In this document: positions 46,502 to 57,828 of the stretch, in pieces
Numbering within the stretch: position 1 is the stretch's first letter
Layout of the letters: the number at the start of each line of letters is the position of its first letter
NCBI RefSeq assembly: GCF_000002425.4
Contig: NC_037263.1
Coordinates: 8,000,917 to 8,064,916 of the forward strand
Source: Physcomitrium patens
Lineage: Eukaryota; Streptophyta; Bryopsida; Funariales; Funariaceae
Direction of reading: 5' to 3'
DNA: 64,000 nucleotides
Made by a program: the position numbers and the translations under genes
Notes under the pieces: model-generated
Seen by the model: only the letters and a program-made list of their open reading frames with translations
Told to the model about the DNA's origin: nothing
Database searches by the model: none

Positions 46502-48284
46502 TGTCGTAATGTGTGAAGTCTTGCTTGAGAATGCTCCGAGCACCTGGCTGTAGAAAGAAGAATAGAAATTGCGATAAAAAAAATCCTAAATAGAATACTA
46601 ACAATGCTCTAATTAGACAATAATAATGGTAAATAAATGTAATCTAATTCAAAACAACTCAAAGAAATTTCAAACAAACAATAAAATTTTTAAAGAAATA
46701 TTAGAATGATCACAAATTTTACTCAAATATATGTCAATTCAACCTTAATTTAATTCTAGTTAAAACCCTATTGAATTTCACTCAACTTTAGACCAAACCT
46801 AATTAAATCTTAAACCCTAATAATTCCTAAATCCTAAGTCAAATCCTAAAAAAAATTTAAATTAAACCCTATTCCAAACCCTAGATCCTAAACTAAATCC
46901 TAAATTAAACCCTAAATCAAACCCTAATCCAACCCTAAACTCTAATTCAAATCCTAAACCCTAAACCCTAAACCAAATCTTAAATCAAACCCTAACCAAA
47001 CCCTAATCCAAACCCTAATCCAAACCCTAATTTAAACCCTAAATCAAATCTTAACCAAAACCTAAATCCTAATCCAAACCCTAATCCAAATCCTAATCCA
47101 AATCCTAAATCAAACCCTAATCAAATCCTAAATCCTAAATCAAATCCTAACCTAATCCTAAATCCTAATCCAAATCCTAATCCAAACCCTAATCCAAACC
47201 CTAAACCGAATCCTAGCCAAATCCTAATCCAAATCCTAGTAATTCCTATGATAGATTTAAACCTCAATATCTAATGAATAAACCGTTGATCTCAATTCAA
47301 AATTTTCATACTTCTTAAAAATCAAGTTTAAAACAAGAAATTTTTTTTTGAAAAGGATCGGAATTACCAAATTGACGAAAACCTCAAAAATATGTTTGGA
47401 TGTTAGCCGGCTTCCTTCTCCAATCTTGTTGCTAACCTTCCAGAGCCAATTTCTCTTCTTTGCGCCGTTCAATTGGTTTCAAATTTATCATGGACATAGA
47501 AAAACAAGTCTAATATCCTCTCACACAAGTTTTACTCCAATCCAATAGTAGATTGCATGAAATCTTAAAAACCCTCACTGAACCTAAAATTCTACTTTCT
47601 GAGACCTTCACTCACTTAAACCTCAATATCTCTCAATTCAACCGTTAGATCAAGCTCAAATTTACAACATGTATTCAACACAACTATAACCATGAATCCA
47701 AAAAAATTCACCCGTAGATCTGCAACAAAACTCTCGAAATCACTCAAAACATAAATCCTATTTTATTTCATAAAACCCAAGTCATCCGAAAAAAACTCAA
47801 CTTTTCAAAGCTCTTACAAATTCATATCAACTCTAAATCATCCAAAATCAATGCCTATAAAAACCGTATCTCATCTTCTCTCAAAGCCTACTCTCCGATC
47901 TGCCAAAGAGTCCCGGAGTTGTCGTCGAGACTCGGTTTTGTGTCTCAGGGTCTGATTTCGAGCCTGGTTCATAACCGGCCCTCTCCGGATATCAATATCT
48001 AGTTTTTCTAAGTAACTTTTTTCTAGAATTTACTCTTAACTTTCTTCTTAAGATTCTTATATCATTTATTTTCCCAATCTACTTTGATTTGTCTTACTTA
48101 TGATACTACAAAGTAAGTAGAAGTCACCTTTCTAAAAGGCAGCATTGGTACCTTTTAATTTTTCTACCCCTTTGGCTATTAATTATATTTCTAAGATAAT
48201 TTTTTCTAATACTTTGAACTAAGATCTCTTAAATTATAATAATCTCCACACTCTTTCACCTATTAATTGTATTACATCACAACA
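46502..48284 (-). repeat. D 5' LTR (1783 bp)
   Basis: TGTCGTAATG to ATCACAACA. Longer than its partner by 212 bp, due to the longer CCCTAAA-like array. Confidence 0.85.
46798..47246 (-). repeat. Telomere-like array inside D 5' LTR
   Basis: About 450 bp of AAACCCTAATCC and variants, roughly double the array in the other LTR; otherwise the LTRs match on both sides. Confidence 0.8.
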
Positions 48285-48288
48285 ACGG

Positions 48289-49780
48289 ATTTAATTGAAC
48301 TGGACTTATGACTCTCTACTTGATTAACTACATTGTTAGTTATACTTTTAGAGAAAGTAAGAGTTCGAGAAATCCAATCTATTTGAGGGTTGTATTTTTC
48401 TAACCACAATAAATCTAAAATGACTAGATTATAGGGAGATATAATGATATTAAATACTACAAAGCTATTATGACCATTGATTATTACTTCTATAGGAAGG
48501 GTTTCGTGAGTAATATCTCCAGAAGACAATGGACGACCATCTATGACTTCTATATGAACAGGTTTAGTTTTCTTTATTAAAGATATGCTATATAGTTTAG
48601 TAAATTCTTCATCTAAGAAACACGCCGAGGCTCTTGAATCTAACAAGGCAAAGGCTTTATAATATTTAGGTCCTAAAATAATATTTAATGTAAAACAAGG
48701 AGAGGGCTCTGAAGAGAGAATAAGACCTTTACTAGATGTTGTACAAGGTTCCAGCCGCACGGTCCCTATTGTAGCTAGACAAACTCGTTTTCTGACATAT
48801 TTTCTTCTTTCACAGCCATACTTCTTATTTTGTGATTGTGTTGTTTCTTTGGACAATGTTGAGCAGTGTACTTTGGTTCTCCACAATATAAACATAATCC
48901 TTATTGACGACGATGAATCTTTTTTGCTCAATAAGAGGTTTAAAATGTACTGCATCAATTTGTATATCCTCTACTTCCAAATGTATGTATTGAAGAGGTA
49001 TTGGTGTTGCCATTGAATTATAATAATATTAACGTCCACTTGTATGGTTCTCTTATCAAAATTTAAAAAGGCGATTGTCACACTTCACAACAAAGTCAAT
49101 TGCTTGACTGAATGTTTGAGGATCAAGTAAGTTGAGCATTAATTTTTTTATCTCATATTATAATCTGTAGAGAAATTGGCTAATAAGTGCAACATCATCC
49201 CACTTAATATCAATTATAAGTTGTCAAAATTGTGAAGTGTACAATGTTACTGATCGATTGACTTGTCATAAAATACGGATCTTATTAGTTGCAACACAAA
49301 TTGCATCATGTTCTTCATACATGGATCGAAACTCTACCAGAAAAGCCTCTAGATTATCTAATATTGGATCTCGTCATTCAAGTAAAGATGAAAACTATGA
49401 TAGTATTGAACTTGAAAGAAGCGTATCAATGAATCTAACTTGCGATCCTGGAGTTGGATAGCTTTGGAGCTGAAGTTCAATCACAAGCTACACTTGATTG
49501 ATAAATCTTGGAAACTTGGATCTGGTGCCATCAAACTTCTCGGGTGGGATAATTCTTGGTTCTCTAACACTAGAAGGGCGTTCCACCATAGGAGAAAGGA
49601 CATGGTTTGGTGCAGATGTTGAAGTTACTCCAACCATTTCTATATCTTCACTTCTTGCTAATCTTGTTGCTCCTTGTGGTGGTAAATGGAGTTGATGCAT
49701 CGCAAGCATTAACTCCCTCAATTGCTCTTACATTTGTGCCATTGTACTCTTCATTTCAACAAGTTTTGCCATGATAACAC
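48289..49780 (-). pseudogene. C gag and protease
   Basis: Gag starts near 49780 (frame 49488-49721 has PPEKFDGTRSKFPRFINQ, as in B PDKFNGTRSKFRGFVNQ). It then decays through many stops to about 48960. The protease frame 48272-48958 has ALLDSRASACFLDEEF, again DSRA in place of DSGA, and LWLEKYNPQIDW. The 3' side is cut by D at ACGG. Confidence 0.78.
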
Positions 49781-49866
49781 TTAGAAAAGAGAAGATGTCT
49801 AATATCAGTCAAGACAAATAGAAGAGAGGACTTGAGAAAAAAGAAAATACTAAGGACAATATCAAT

Positions 49867-49894
49867 TTAGAAGAGGATAATCCATAACTTCTAA
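49867..49894 (-). promoter_or_regulatory. C leader stem-loop
   Basis: TTAGAAG/CTTCTAA stem with a 14-nt loop, at the same leader position as the B hairpins, whose stem is TTAGAGG/CCTCTAA: one pair changed on both sides. GGCTAATCCACTCT follows, as in B. Confidence 0.55.
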
Positions 49895-49971
49895 TATGCT
49901 TATATCTTATCAAGAAAAAAGGCTAATCCACTCTTAATTAAGATTAGAAAAAATTCTGATATTGTAGGTGT

Positions 49972-49982
49972 ACTCTTGTCAA
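49972..49982 (-). other. C primer-binding site, self-complementary (Tf1-like)
   Basis: Minus strand TTGACAAGAGT, two bases after the LTR. It is perfectly complementary to LTR positions 15688-15698 and, with one transition, to 50160-50170. The sequence differs from the B site, yet each matches its own LTR. Confidence 0.7.
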
Positions 49983-49984
49983 TC

Positions 49985-50545
49985 TTTCAAGGACAAGAAC
50001 TCGATGAAAAAGTAATTCAGATAAGTGAGCCTTCACTCAAAGAAAGGTAAAAAAATATAAATAGACAAGTATGTATATTGAAAGAGAAACTGGAATGGCT
50101 ATTGCAAAAAGACAAGAAAACTAGAGACCCTTGAAACTAGATTAGAAGCAAGAATGGAGTTGATAAGAGTGAAGAAGGCTTCACTCTTGTCTCTATATAT
50201 ACTATCTAACTAGGGGCTATGTGGTGACGTTCTATAGGACCTTCAATATGTGTTGACTTTGTAGGAGACATGCCTTGACTTACAAGGCAAGTTTTTCTAT
50301 GTGTGGGCCACATAGTTAGCTTGATCTTCAAGCTAACAACATGTGTGGCACATGGCCAACTTATTGACTATGTTTCTAATCCAAAAAGTCAATTAAAGAC
50401 ACCTATGAAGTCAAAGCAACGTCTATGAAGCTTCTAGGAAGCTTTTATATTAAATACTATAGAATTAACTTACTTTTACCTACTTTTACTTATTTCCATC
50501 TACTTGTATATGTAATTACTAGCTTATATGAGTATGTCAGTGACA
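49985..50545 (-). repeat. C 5' LTR (561 bp)
   Basis: Matches 15511-16072; starts TTTCAAGG (TG changed) and ends CAGTGACA. Followed by the CATAG duplication. Confidence 0.88.
50160..50201 (-). promoter_or_regulatory. C LTR core promoter: TATA box and predicted start
   Basis: Minus-strand ATATATAGAG (about 50192-50201) lies 30 bases upstream of 50170, the first base of the segment complementary to the primer site. Confidence 0.6.
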
Positions 50546-50550
50546 CATAG

Positions 50551-50843
50551 TCAAAATCAGACCTCTACCCACTAAAACAACAACCTAGGATAAAATAGGG
50601 TTTTATTTGAAGATCAAAGATTATGGTTTAAGAGCTAGCTTGGAGCTTCTTCTAAAAACATAAGGCTTATTTTTGTATTATGTGTTTGGACTTGAAAATT
50701 GTTATTCAAAGTCATGGTTTATTTGGGTAATTTAGAATTTATGCAATACAATCAAGACGAGCAGTCTTAACTAGTTCATAAGATTGGTATCAAATCTATA
50801 ATTCAAAATTTGATAATTCTTGGTTAATTGGATGTACTAAATG
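50551..50843 (+). repeat. K 3' LTR, piece 2
   Basis: Non-coding sequence between the CATAG duplication of C and the AAATG duplication of H. By position it is the middle of the K LTR. No ORF or other feature seen. Confidence 0.65.
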
Positions 50844-51146
50844 TATTGAAGATCAGCAAGTACTTGCTTAGTTACAACCACATAGAGATTAAGCATAGTA
50901 TATTGTTAATATTAATAAGGTAGCAAAGAGTTAAAGTAAGTTATTGTGGTGGCATCAAGGGTTTAGTTGGATGAGGTAGAAATGGATGTAATATCAAAAA
51001 GATGGAAGTTGTCTCGTTAGTGAGCAAACCACCACCTTTAAGTAAAGAGTGTTGGAAGTAAGAGTTATCTTTTTTTACACTTCTCTTAGATTACAATCCT
51101 TGCTGATGCTAAGTGTTTGTAGTTTTTAGACTTCTTTTCTTCAATA
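50844..51146 (+). repeat. H 5' LTR
   Basis: TATTGAAGAT to TTCTTCAATA, an inverted repeat at the ends. The 3' copy begins TG, so the TA start here is likely a mutation. Confidence 0.88.
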
Positions 51147-51157
51147 GGTTATGGGCC
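51147..51157 (+). other. H primer-binding site (tRNA-iMet anticodon region)
   Basis: GGTTATGGGCC directly after the LTR, complementary to the plant initiator tRNA-Met anticodon arm. The remaining leader up to 51702 has no ORF or other feature I can name. Confidence 0.75.
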
Positions 51158-51702
51158 TAATCTTATTTGCTTGAGTATTTTTTGAAGTTCTTTGAAGTAA
51201 TTTTGTAAGTGTAGAGTAGATCAAGTTGTTATTGCTAATGTTAGGCTTTGGAATAACCTAACTTTCAGATTTAGATCTAGATATAGATCATGGTTTGCTC
51301 TTACTTGTGGTTAAGAATATTTTGGTGTTAGTGTCTTGTTTTTCACCTATAGACAAAGTTTGCATTGTATTTTTGCTGAGATAGATCCTTGGTAATCTAA
51401 CTTTATAATTTCATGTCCTAAAATTACTGATTGTACTCAAAAGGCCTCTTATGGAATATAGAAGTGATTTGTGAGCATAAGAAAGATATTATAGTGGCAA
51501 ATCAGATTTGAGACACTTAGGTAAATCATCAGACTTATAACAAGTTTTAGATGTGAAGTTGAGAGAGTTTTTGAGAGTTAAAACACTAGTTTGTTCACAA
51601 AGAAGGATTTTGTGATTTTAAGGCAACAAAACCTTCTTGTTGATTTTTGAGAGTATTAGGACTTCTTCTTACAATCTTTTATGATACAACTCTTTTTTAG
51701 AT

Positions 51703-52172
51703 ATGGTTTCAAGTGAGGGTGAAGGATTGAGAATTATTGAGAAGGTTAGAAGTGATAATTTCTACCATTGGAAGGTAAAAATGGAGCTTTTGTTGGCGTC
51801 TTTGAATCTTTGACATATTATAGATGAAAGTGAAGAGGCTCCAAGCAAAGATGCTGATATAAAGGAGAAGAAGGAATTCAAACATCGTGAAAAGAAGGTT
51901 TTTGGATTGATTGCAACCAAGGTAGATGAAACCAACTTCTCCCACATTATCTCTTGCAAAGAACTAGCGAAAGCATGGAAGACTCTTTGCAATATCTATG
52001 AGAGCAAAAACTTATCCAACATCATCTATACAAGAAAGAAGTTCTTCACTTGCAAGATGGAAGAAGGTGAAGACCTCATGGCTCATGTCAATAAGGTAAA
52101 GGCTCTTGCAAACCAACTACCAATTATTGACAAGCCTTTAGAAAAAAGTGATATTGTCATGAACTTGCTAAT
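51703..52172 (+). pseudogene. H gag, first part
   Basis: MVSSEGEGLRIIEKVRSDNF then FYHWKVKMELLLAS; a TGA at 51811 replaces the Trp of LWDI in I. It continues AKAWKTLCNIYESKN, MEEGEDLMAHVNKVKALANQ to MNLL, where I is inserted at CTAAT. The second part is at 57829. Confidence 0.85.
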
Positions 52173-52665
52173 TATTAAAGTAAAAGTAGAAAATATTATC
52201 TTGTATAGGATATTATCTTAGGTAAGTTACTAGTGGTCAAAGGTTTGATTCTTGGTATATGGTAAAGGCATCCAATGGATATAGAATGAAGTCATGGACC
52301 AAGAATCAAACTCAAAAGGATAAAGTATTAACAAAGGAATATCCCAAGACTAAGTATGAGTCATTAGTGTGTGTCATAGGATACCCTCGTAGTTTGTGAG
52401 ATGCAAAAGAATCCTAAGAGTATGTGTGTAAGACATAAGAGTAATTAGTATTTGATATAGGATACTCTTGGGACTCGTGAGATGCCAAAAAGATCCTAGG
52501 GCCATGTGTTTAAAAGTCAAAGAATGGACGTTGTCTTTTAGGGCAGCAACTACCACCTACAAGTAATGGGTGTTGGAAGTGAGAGATATCTTACTCCATA
52601 CTCTCTTTATGTGCAATCTTACTGATGCTAAGTGTTGTGTCTTCTAAGTACTTGTTTTCTTAATA
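52173..52665 (+). repeat. I 5' LTR
   Basis: TATTAAAGTA to TTTTCTTAATA with TATTAA/TTAATA ends. Confidence 0.92.
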
Positions 52666-52679
52666 GGTTATGGGCCCAC
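52666..52679 (+). other. I primer-binding site (tRNA-iMet anticodon region)
   Basis: GGTTATGGGCCCAC is complementary over 14 nt to GTGGGCCCATAACC, the anticodon arm and loop of plant initiator tRNA-Met (from memory of that tRNA). The leader from here to 53243 shows no other feature. Confidence 0.8.
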
Positions 52680-53243
52680 TCACCTTTATTTATGAGTTTT
52701 GAAGTACTTTGAAGTCTTTCTTGTTGTAAGGAATAGATCTTATGGTTATTTCTGAAGTTTGAGTTTGTTATCTTCTAATCCTTCTTATGCATCTAGTTCT
52801 TGATGTAATTTTGCTCTTATTTATAGTTAAGTGCACTCATAGTCTTTGTTGATGTTAGAATCTATATAATGATGTTTTAGAATTCTAGTATTATATTTCT
52901 TTGCTAAAATTTATCATTGATGTTCTAACTTTGTGGTTTCATGTACTTAACTTCTTAACTGATTTTTCTATTTTCATAAGAAGTATTTTTTGTGAGGTTA
53001 GAAGTATTTTGTGAGAAAAGAGGAGTGATTGAAGAGTGGCAAAGCTTATAGAAGAGGTTCAGATAGAGTGTAAGACTTGTGAGAAGTCTTATATGTGAAG
53101 TTGAGAGGGATACAAGAGTGAAATCACTTGTTTACTTACAAAGAAGGCATTCTAGGTTTCTAAGGCAGCAACACCTTCTTGTTGATTTTGAGAGTTCTAT
53201 ATCTTCTTTTCTTGATTTTTCTTCACACATCCGTTTCTTAGAC

Positions 53244-54086
53244 ATGGCTTCAAGTGAGAGTGAGAGCTTGAGAGTAATTGAGAAGTTTAGGGGTAACAAC
53301 TTTTACCATTGGAAGAAGAAAATGGAGCTTTTGTTGGCTTCATTGGACCTTTGGGACATTGTTGATGAAAGTGAAGACCCTCCAAGTGACAATGCTGATA
53401 TCAAAGTAAAGAAGGAGTACAAACGTCGTGAAAGGAAGGCTTTTGGGATGATTGCAATAAACCTTGATGATACCAATTTTTCACATGTTATAGCTTGCAA
53501 TGGACCAGCGAAAGCATGGAAGACTCTTTGCAACATCTATAAGAGTAGAAACCTTGCCAACATCCTTTGGACAAGAAGGAAGTTCTTGACGGTAAAGATG
53601 GAAGAAGGAGATGACCTCATGGCTCATATTAACAAGGTAAAAGCACTTGCTAACCAACTAGCAATTGTTGACAAACTAGTTGATGATAAGGACATTGTAT
53701 TGACATTGCTAATGAGCCTTTCCGAATCCTATAACTACCTCATTGTGGCATTGGAGTCCATCAACATGAAAGAGCTTACCATGAATTATGTCACATCAAG
53801 ACTTGCCTATGAAATGACCAAGAGGAAAAAAAAGGAGCTTACAAGTGATGATTCAGCTCTATTTTTAAGACAAGGCAAAGGTAGCTATTTTCACCAACAT
53901 GATAATTTAAAAAGCAATATGAGGAATTACTATATTTATGATAAATCAGGTCATTTTACTAGAAATTGCTACAAGACCAAGAAAGGAGAGAGGGAGAATG
54001 CAAACAATGCTAGTGATAGTTTTGGTGGAGATGAATATGCTTTCATGGCAAAAGAAGGAGCCTCCATGGCTGCCATGTCAAAGTAG
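53244..54086 (+). pseudogene. I gag
   Basis: Start chosen at 53244 (MASSESESLRVIEKFRGNN), matching H MVSSEGEG, although the frame is open from 53079. A UBN2-like copia gag core: FYHWKKKMELLLASLDLWDI, AKAWKTLCNIYKS, LMSLSESYNYLIVALES. The zinc knuckle reads YYIYDKSGHFTRNC, with two Cys changed to Tyr; H keeps CFICSKVGHFARNC. Ends at TAG 54084, directly before the protease; H has TAG at the same codon. Confidence 0.88.
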
Positions 54087-57000
54087 ATTATAGATTCAGG
54101 TGCTACTAAGCACATGACACCATACAAGTATTCATTTGATACTTATGAAGAAATTCCAACAACAAAAGTGTAGTTGGGAGACAATGGCATGGTACAAGCC
54201 ATTAGAATTGACTCCATTGTAATAGAGATTGTTGTGAAGGACCAAATGAAGAAGATCAGATTGAAAGAAGTTCTACATGTGCCAAAAATGAAGAAGAACC
54301 TCCTTTCGGTGAGCAAACTTGCATCACATGGTTGTAAGGTTCAATTTGACATAAATGGATGTTTTGTCAAGACATTGGATGGCCAACATGTTGCCAAAGG
54401 CCTTAGAGATGGAAATCTCTACTTCATCAATTGCAAGAAGATGAATGGAGTTAAAGTGGCGGCATTTGCTGATTTTCCACAAGATCAAGATAAGTTTGGA
54501 ATTTGGCATCAACGACTTGGTCATTTGAATGCCAAATGTATGAAGGAGCTCCAATCCATGGTAAGTGGCTTGGATCTTGGTCAATTCAGTCACAATGCCA
54601 TGACACTTGCTTGTGAAGGATGTATACAAGGCAAACAATAAAAGGCTTCATTTTCAAGTGGAATTGCAACACGTACAACAAAATTGTTGGAGATTGTGCA
54701 CTCAGATGTTTATGGACCAATGAAGACACCATCAATTGCAGGAGTAAGGTACTTTGTTATATTCATTGATGATTTCTCAAGAAAGGTGTGGATTTAGATC
54801 ATTAAAGCTAAGAGTGAATGTTTCTCAAAGTTTAAGGAATTTAAGGCTCTTGTAGAAAAATAATGTGAGTACAAGATCAAAGTGTTGAGAACGGACAATG
54901 GAGGTGAATACATGTCAAAGCATTTTGATGACTTCATAAAGATTCAAGGTATTGCAAGACAAACTTCTACTCCTTACACTTCACAATAAAATAGAGTTGC
55001 TGAAAGAGTAAATTATACCATTGTGGAGATGGCAAGGAGTATGCTTCATATACAAAACCTTGGGCATGAATATTAGGCGAAAGTTGTGGTAAACACAGTG
55101 TACATAAGGAATAGGTGCCCTATAAGTGCACTTACATCAATGACTCCACAAGAAGCTTGGAGTGGGAAGAAACCTTATGTTTCACACATGAGGATTTTTG
55201 GATGCATTGCTTACGCAAAGGTACCAGATTGTATGAGGACCAAACTTGATGCAAAAGGTACAAAATGTGTATTTGTTGGATGTTGTGGAGGTACCAAAGC
55301 ATATAGGCTAATGTGCTTAGAAACCAAGAAGATCATCAAAAGTCGTGATGCAGAGTTTTTGGAGCATAAGAGTGCTTTTGAACACTTAGAAGAGTATCCA
55401 AGTGGAAGTAAAGGTGTGGTTGTGGTCACATCTTGAAGTTCAACAAAGAAAGAAGAAGAAGAAGAAGAAGAAGATGATGATGACAATGAGGATGGAGGAA
55501 ATAGAAGTCAAGATTAAGAGCCAAAGAAGGTAAATGATAGGGTGCCTTCAATTAGTAGAACCAACAATGAAGACAATGAAGATATTGAAGGTGATGATGA
55601 CGATGAAGAATATCAACCTTTGAATGAGAAAAGACAAACATTGAAGAAGAAGAAGGATGAAATGCAAGAAGAAGGGTCTCCTTCAAATGAAAGAAGATAT
55701 CCTTTGAGAGAAAGAAAACCACGTGGTGAATGGTGGAAGGACCATATCTTTCTTCAAGTAAGTGAAGAACATGTCAATGTTGCACTTCTTGCTGATCCGT
55801 TGAGTTTATATGATGCAATAAAGTCCACGGATGCATTGAAGTAGGAGAATGCTATGGAAGAAGAATACAAATCACTCATGGACAATGGAACATGGGAATT
55901 GACTCAACTTCCACCAAATCGATCTTCAATTGGTTGTAAGTGGGTGTTTAGAACCAAAAAGGATGCAATGGATAATATTATGAGATACAAGTTTAGATTG
56001 GTTGCCAAAGGCTACTCACAAGTTGCTGATGTAGATTTCAATGAGACACTTGCTCCCGTGGCCAAATTCACCACTATTAGAACCATTGTGGCAATTGGGG
56101 CAGCAATGGATTTGGAGATGCATCAAATGGATGTGAAGACGGCTTTCTTGAATGGAAGTTTGAAAGAAGACATCTACATGGATCAACCTCAAGGATTTGT
56201 TGAAGAAGACAAACAACACCTTGTTTGTAAGTTGAATAAATCCTTGTATGGGCTAAAGTAATCACCAAGGGCATGGTACCAATGCATTGATACATTCTTT
56301 GTGAGTGAAGGATTTGTAAGGAGTGAGGCTGATCATTCCTTATATGTGATGCAATCAAATGAGTTTATATTGATTGTCATCTTCTATGTTGATGATTTGG
56401 TCATCTTAACCAATACATTGAAGATGATGGATTGGTTGAAGGTAAAGTTAGTAAAGAAGTATGAAATGAGTGATTTGAAAGAGCTTTACTATTGTTTAGG
56501 AGTAGAGTTTGTAAGAGATCATGCTAAGAAGACCATTACAATGAGCCAAAGCAAGTACATTGAAGAAGTATTGAAACGATTCAACATGGAAGAGTGTAAG
56601 CCTATTGGAACACCATTGGAGGCAAACTTGAAGTTGATGAAGCTCACGGATGAAGAGTTTGCTGAAGTTGAAGGTCAAATGCAAGGTGTTCCATATAAGG
56701 CAACAGTAGGCTCACTTATGTATGCAATAGTTGACACAAGGGTGGATCTTGCATATGCGGTGAGTGTTGTGAGTCAACACATGTCAAAGGCTAGACCAAT
56801 CCATTGGACAACCATCAAAAGGATCATGAGGTACTTAAAAGGTACTTTGAACTTCAAATTATGCCTTGGACGTGATAACATTAATTTGCATGGTTATTGT
56901 GATGCGGATTGGGCTGGAGATGCAAATGATAGAAGGTCAACAATAGGATATGTATTCTTTGTTGCAGTGGGAGCAATTTCATGGAATTGCAAGAGACAAT

Positions 57001-57317
57001 CAACAATTGTAAGGTCAATAATGGAGGCGGAGTATATGGCAGCAAGCCATGGTGCAATGGAGGCAATATGGTTAAGACAACTTTTGGAGGACATTAGAGA
57101 TGTGCAAATGGAAGTAACTCCAATGAAGTGTGACAATCAAGGATGTCTTGCATTTGCAAAGAATCCAAAGCATCATTCAAGGACCAAGCACATTGACATT
57201 CAACATCACTTTATAAGAGAGAAGATTGAAATGGGAGTGATTGATATGAAGTATTGTGCAACGAAGGACATGCTTGCTGATTTGTTGACAAAGGTATTAG
57301 GCTTAAAAGACATTTGA
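54087..57317 (+). pseudogene. I pol: protease, integrase, RT, RNase H
   Basis: Protease IIDSGATKHMTPYKYS directly after the gag stop. Pre-integrase zinc region IWHQRLGHLN and CEGCIQGKQ (54500-54640). Integrase core [19 protein letters not shown] and VAERVN hold the D, D and E. An acidic Glu/Asp linker lies at 55450-55510. RT at 55854-56700 has WVFRTKKD, QMDVKTAFLNG and the intact catalytic YVDD. RNase H is at 56880-57317 (GYCDADWAGDANDRRS, MEAEYMA, TKHIDIQHHFIREK). Stops at 54172, 54639, several in integrase, 55434, 55842 and 56260. Confidence 0.9.
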
Positions 57318-57335
57318 CCAATAGCAAAGTGAGAG

Positions 57336-57828
57336 TATTAAAGTAAAAGTAGAAAATGTTAACTTGTATAGGATATTATCTTAGGTAAGTTGTTAGTGGT
57401 CAAAGGTTTGATTCTTGGTATATGGTAAGAGCATCCAATGGATATAGGATGAAGTCATGGACCAAGAGTCAAAGTCAAAAGGATAAAGTATTAACAAAGG
57501 AATATCCCAAGACTAAGTATGAGTCATTAGTGTGTGTCATAGGATACCCTCATAGTTCGTGAGATACAAAAGAATCCTAAGAGCATGTGTGTAAGACGTA
57601 AGAGTAATTAGTATTTGACATAGGATACTCTTGGGACTCGTGAGATGCCAAAAGGATCCTAGGGCCATGTGTGTAAAAGTCAGAGAGTGGACGTTGTCTT
57701 TTAGGGCAGCAACTACCACCTACAAGTAATGGGTGTTGGAAGTGAGATATATCTTACTCCATACTCTCTTTGTGTACAATCTTGTTGATGCTAAGTGTTG
57801 TGTCTTCTAAGTACTTATTTTCTTAATA
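57336..57828 (+). repeat. I 3' LTR
   Basis: Same length as the 5' LTR; preceded by AGCAAAGTGAGAG, the same text as before the H 3' LTR (AGCAATGTGAGAG), the likely purine tract. Confidence 0.92.

Larger units (their letters stand above)
29014..48284 (-). mobile_element. Element D: gypsy retrotransposon without chromodomain, split by E
   Basis: LTRs 29014-30584 and 46502-48284, flanked by ACGG (29010-29013 and 48285-48288). Net length without E-a is about 9.1 kb. Minus-strand order: LTR, primer site, gag with zinc knuckle, protease, RT [E inserted], RNase H, integrase, 3' hairpin, polypurine tract, LTR. RT lacks its catalytic part. Confidence 0.85.
15511..50545 (-). mobile_element. Element C: Ty3/gypsy chromodomain retrotransposon split over 35 kb
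   Basis: LTRs at 15511-16072 and 49985-50545 lie 34 kb apart yet are flanked by a perfect CATAG duplication (15506-15510 and 50546-50550). Removing S2 (with G) and D (with E) leaves about 6.4 kb, close to element B. Minus-strand order: LTR, self-complementary primer site, leader hairpin, gag, protease [D], RT, RNase H, integrase [S2], chromodomain, ORF3, polypurine tract, LTR. Same family as A. Confidence 0.88.
52173..57828 (+). mobile_element. Element I: full-length Ty1/copia retrotransposon (5656 bp)
   Basis: 493-bp LTRs (52173-52665 and 57336-57828), about 25 substitutions between them by eye and no indel, perfect CTAAT duplication (52168-52172 and 57829-57833). Inserted in the gag of its close relative H. 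Complete copia order with stops in protease, integrase and RT regions. Confidence 0.93.

Noticed and set aside
46798-47246. Real telomere or interstitial telomere scar
   Set aside because: The array is degenerate, in 12-bp steps, and lies inside both LTRs of one element.
55211-55486. Serine-run protein (minus strand)
   Set aside because: Antisense of the Glu/Asp linker of copia I (GAAGAA repeats).
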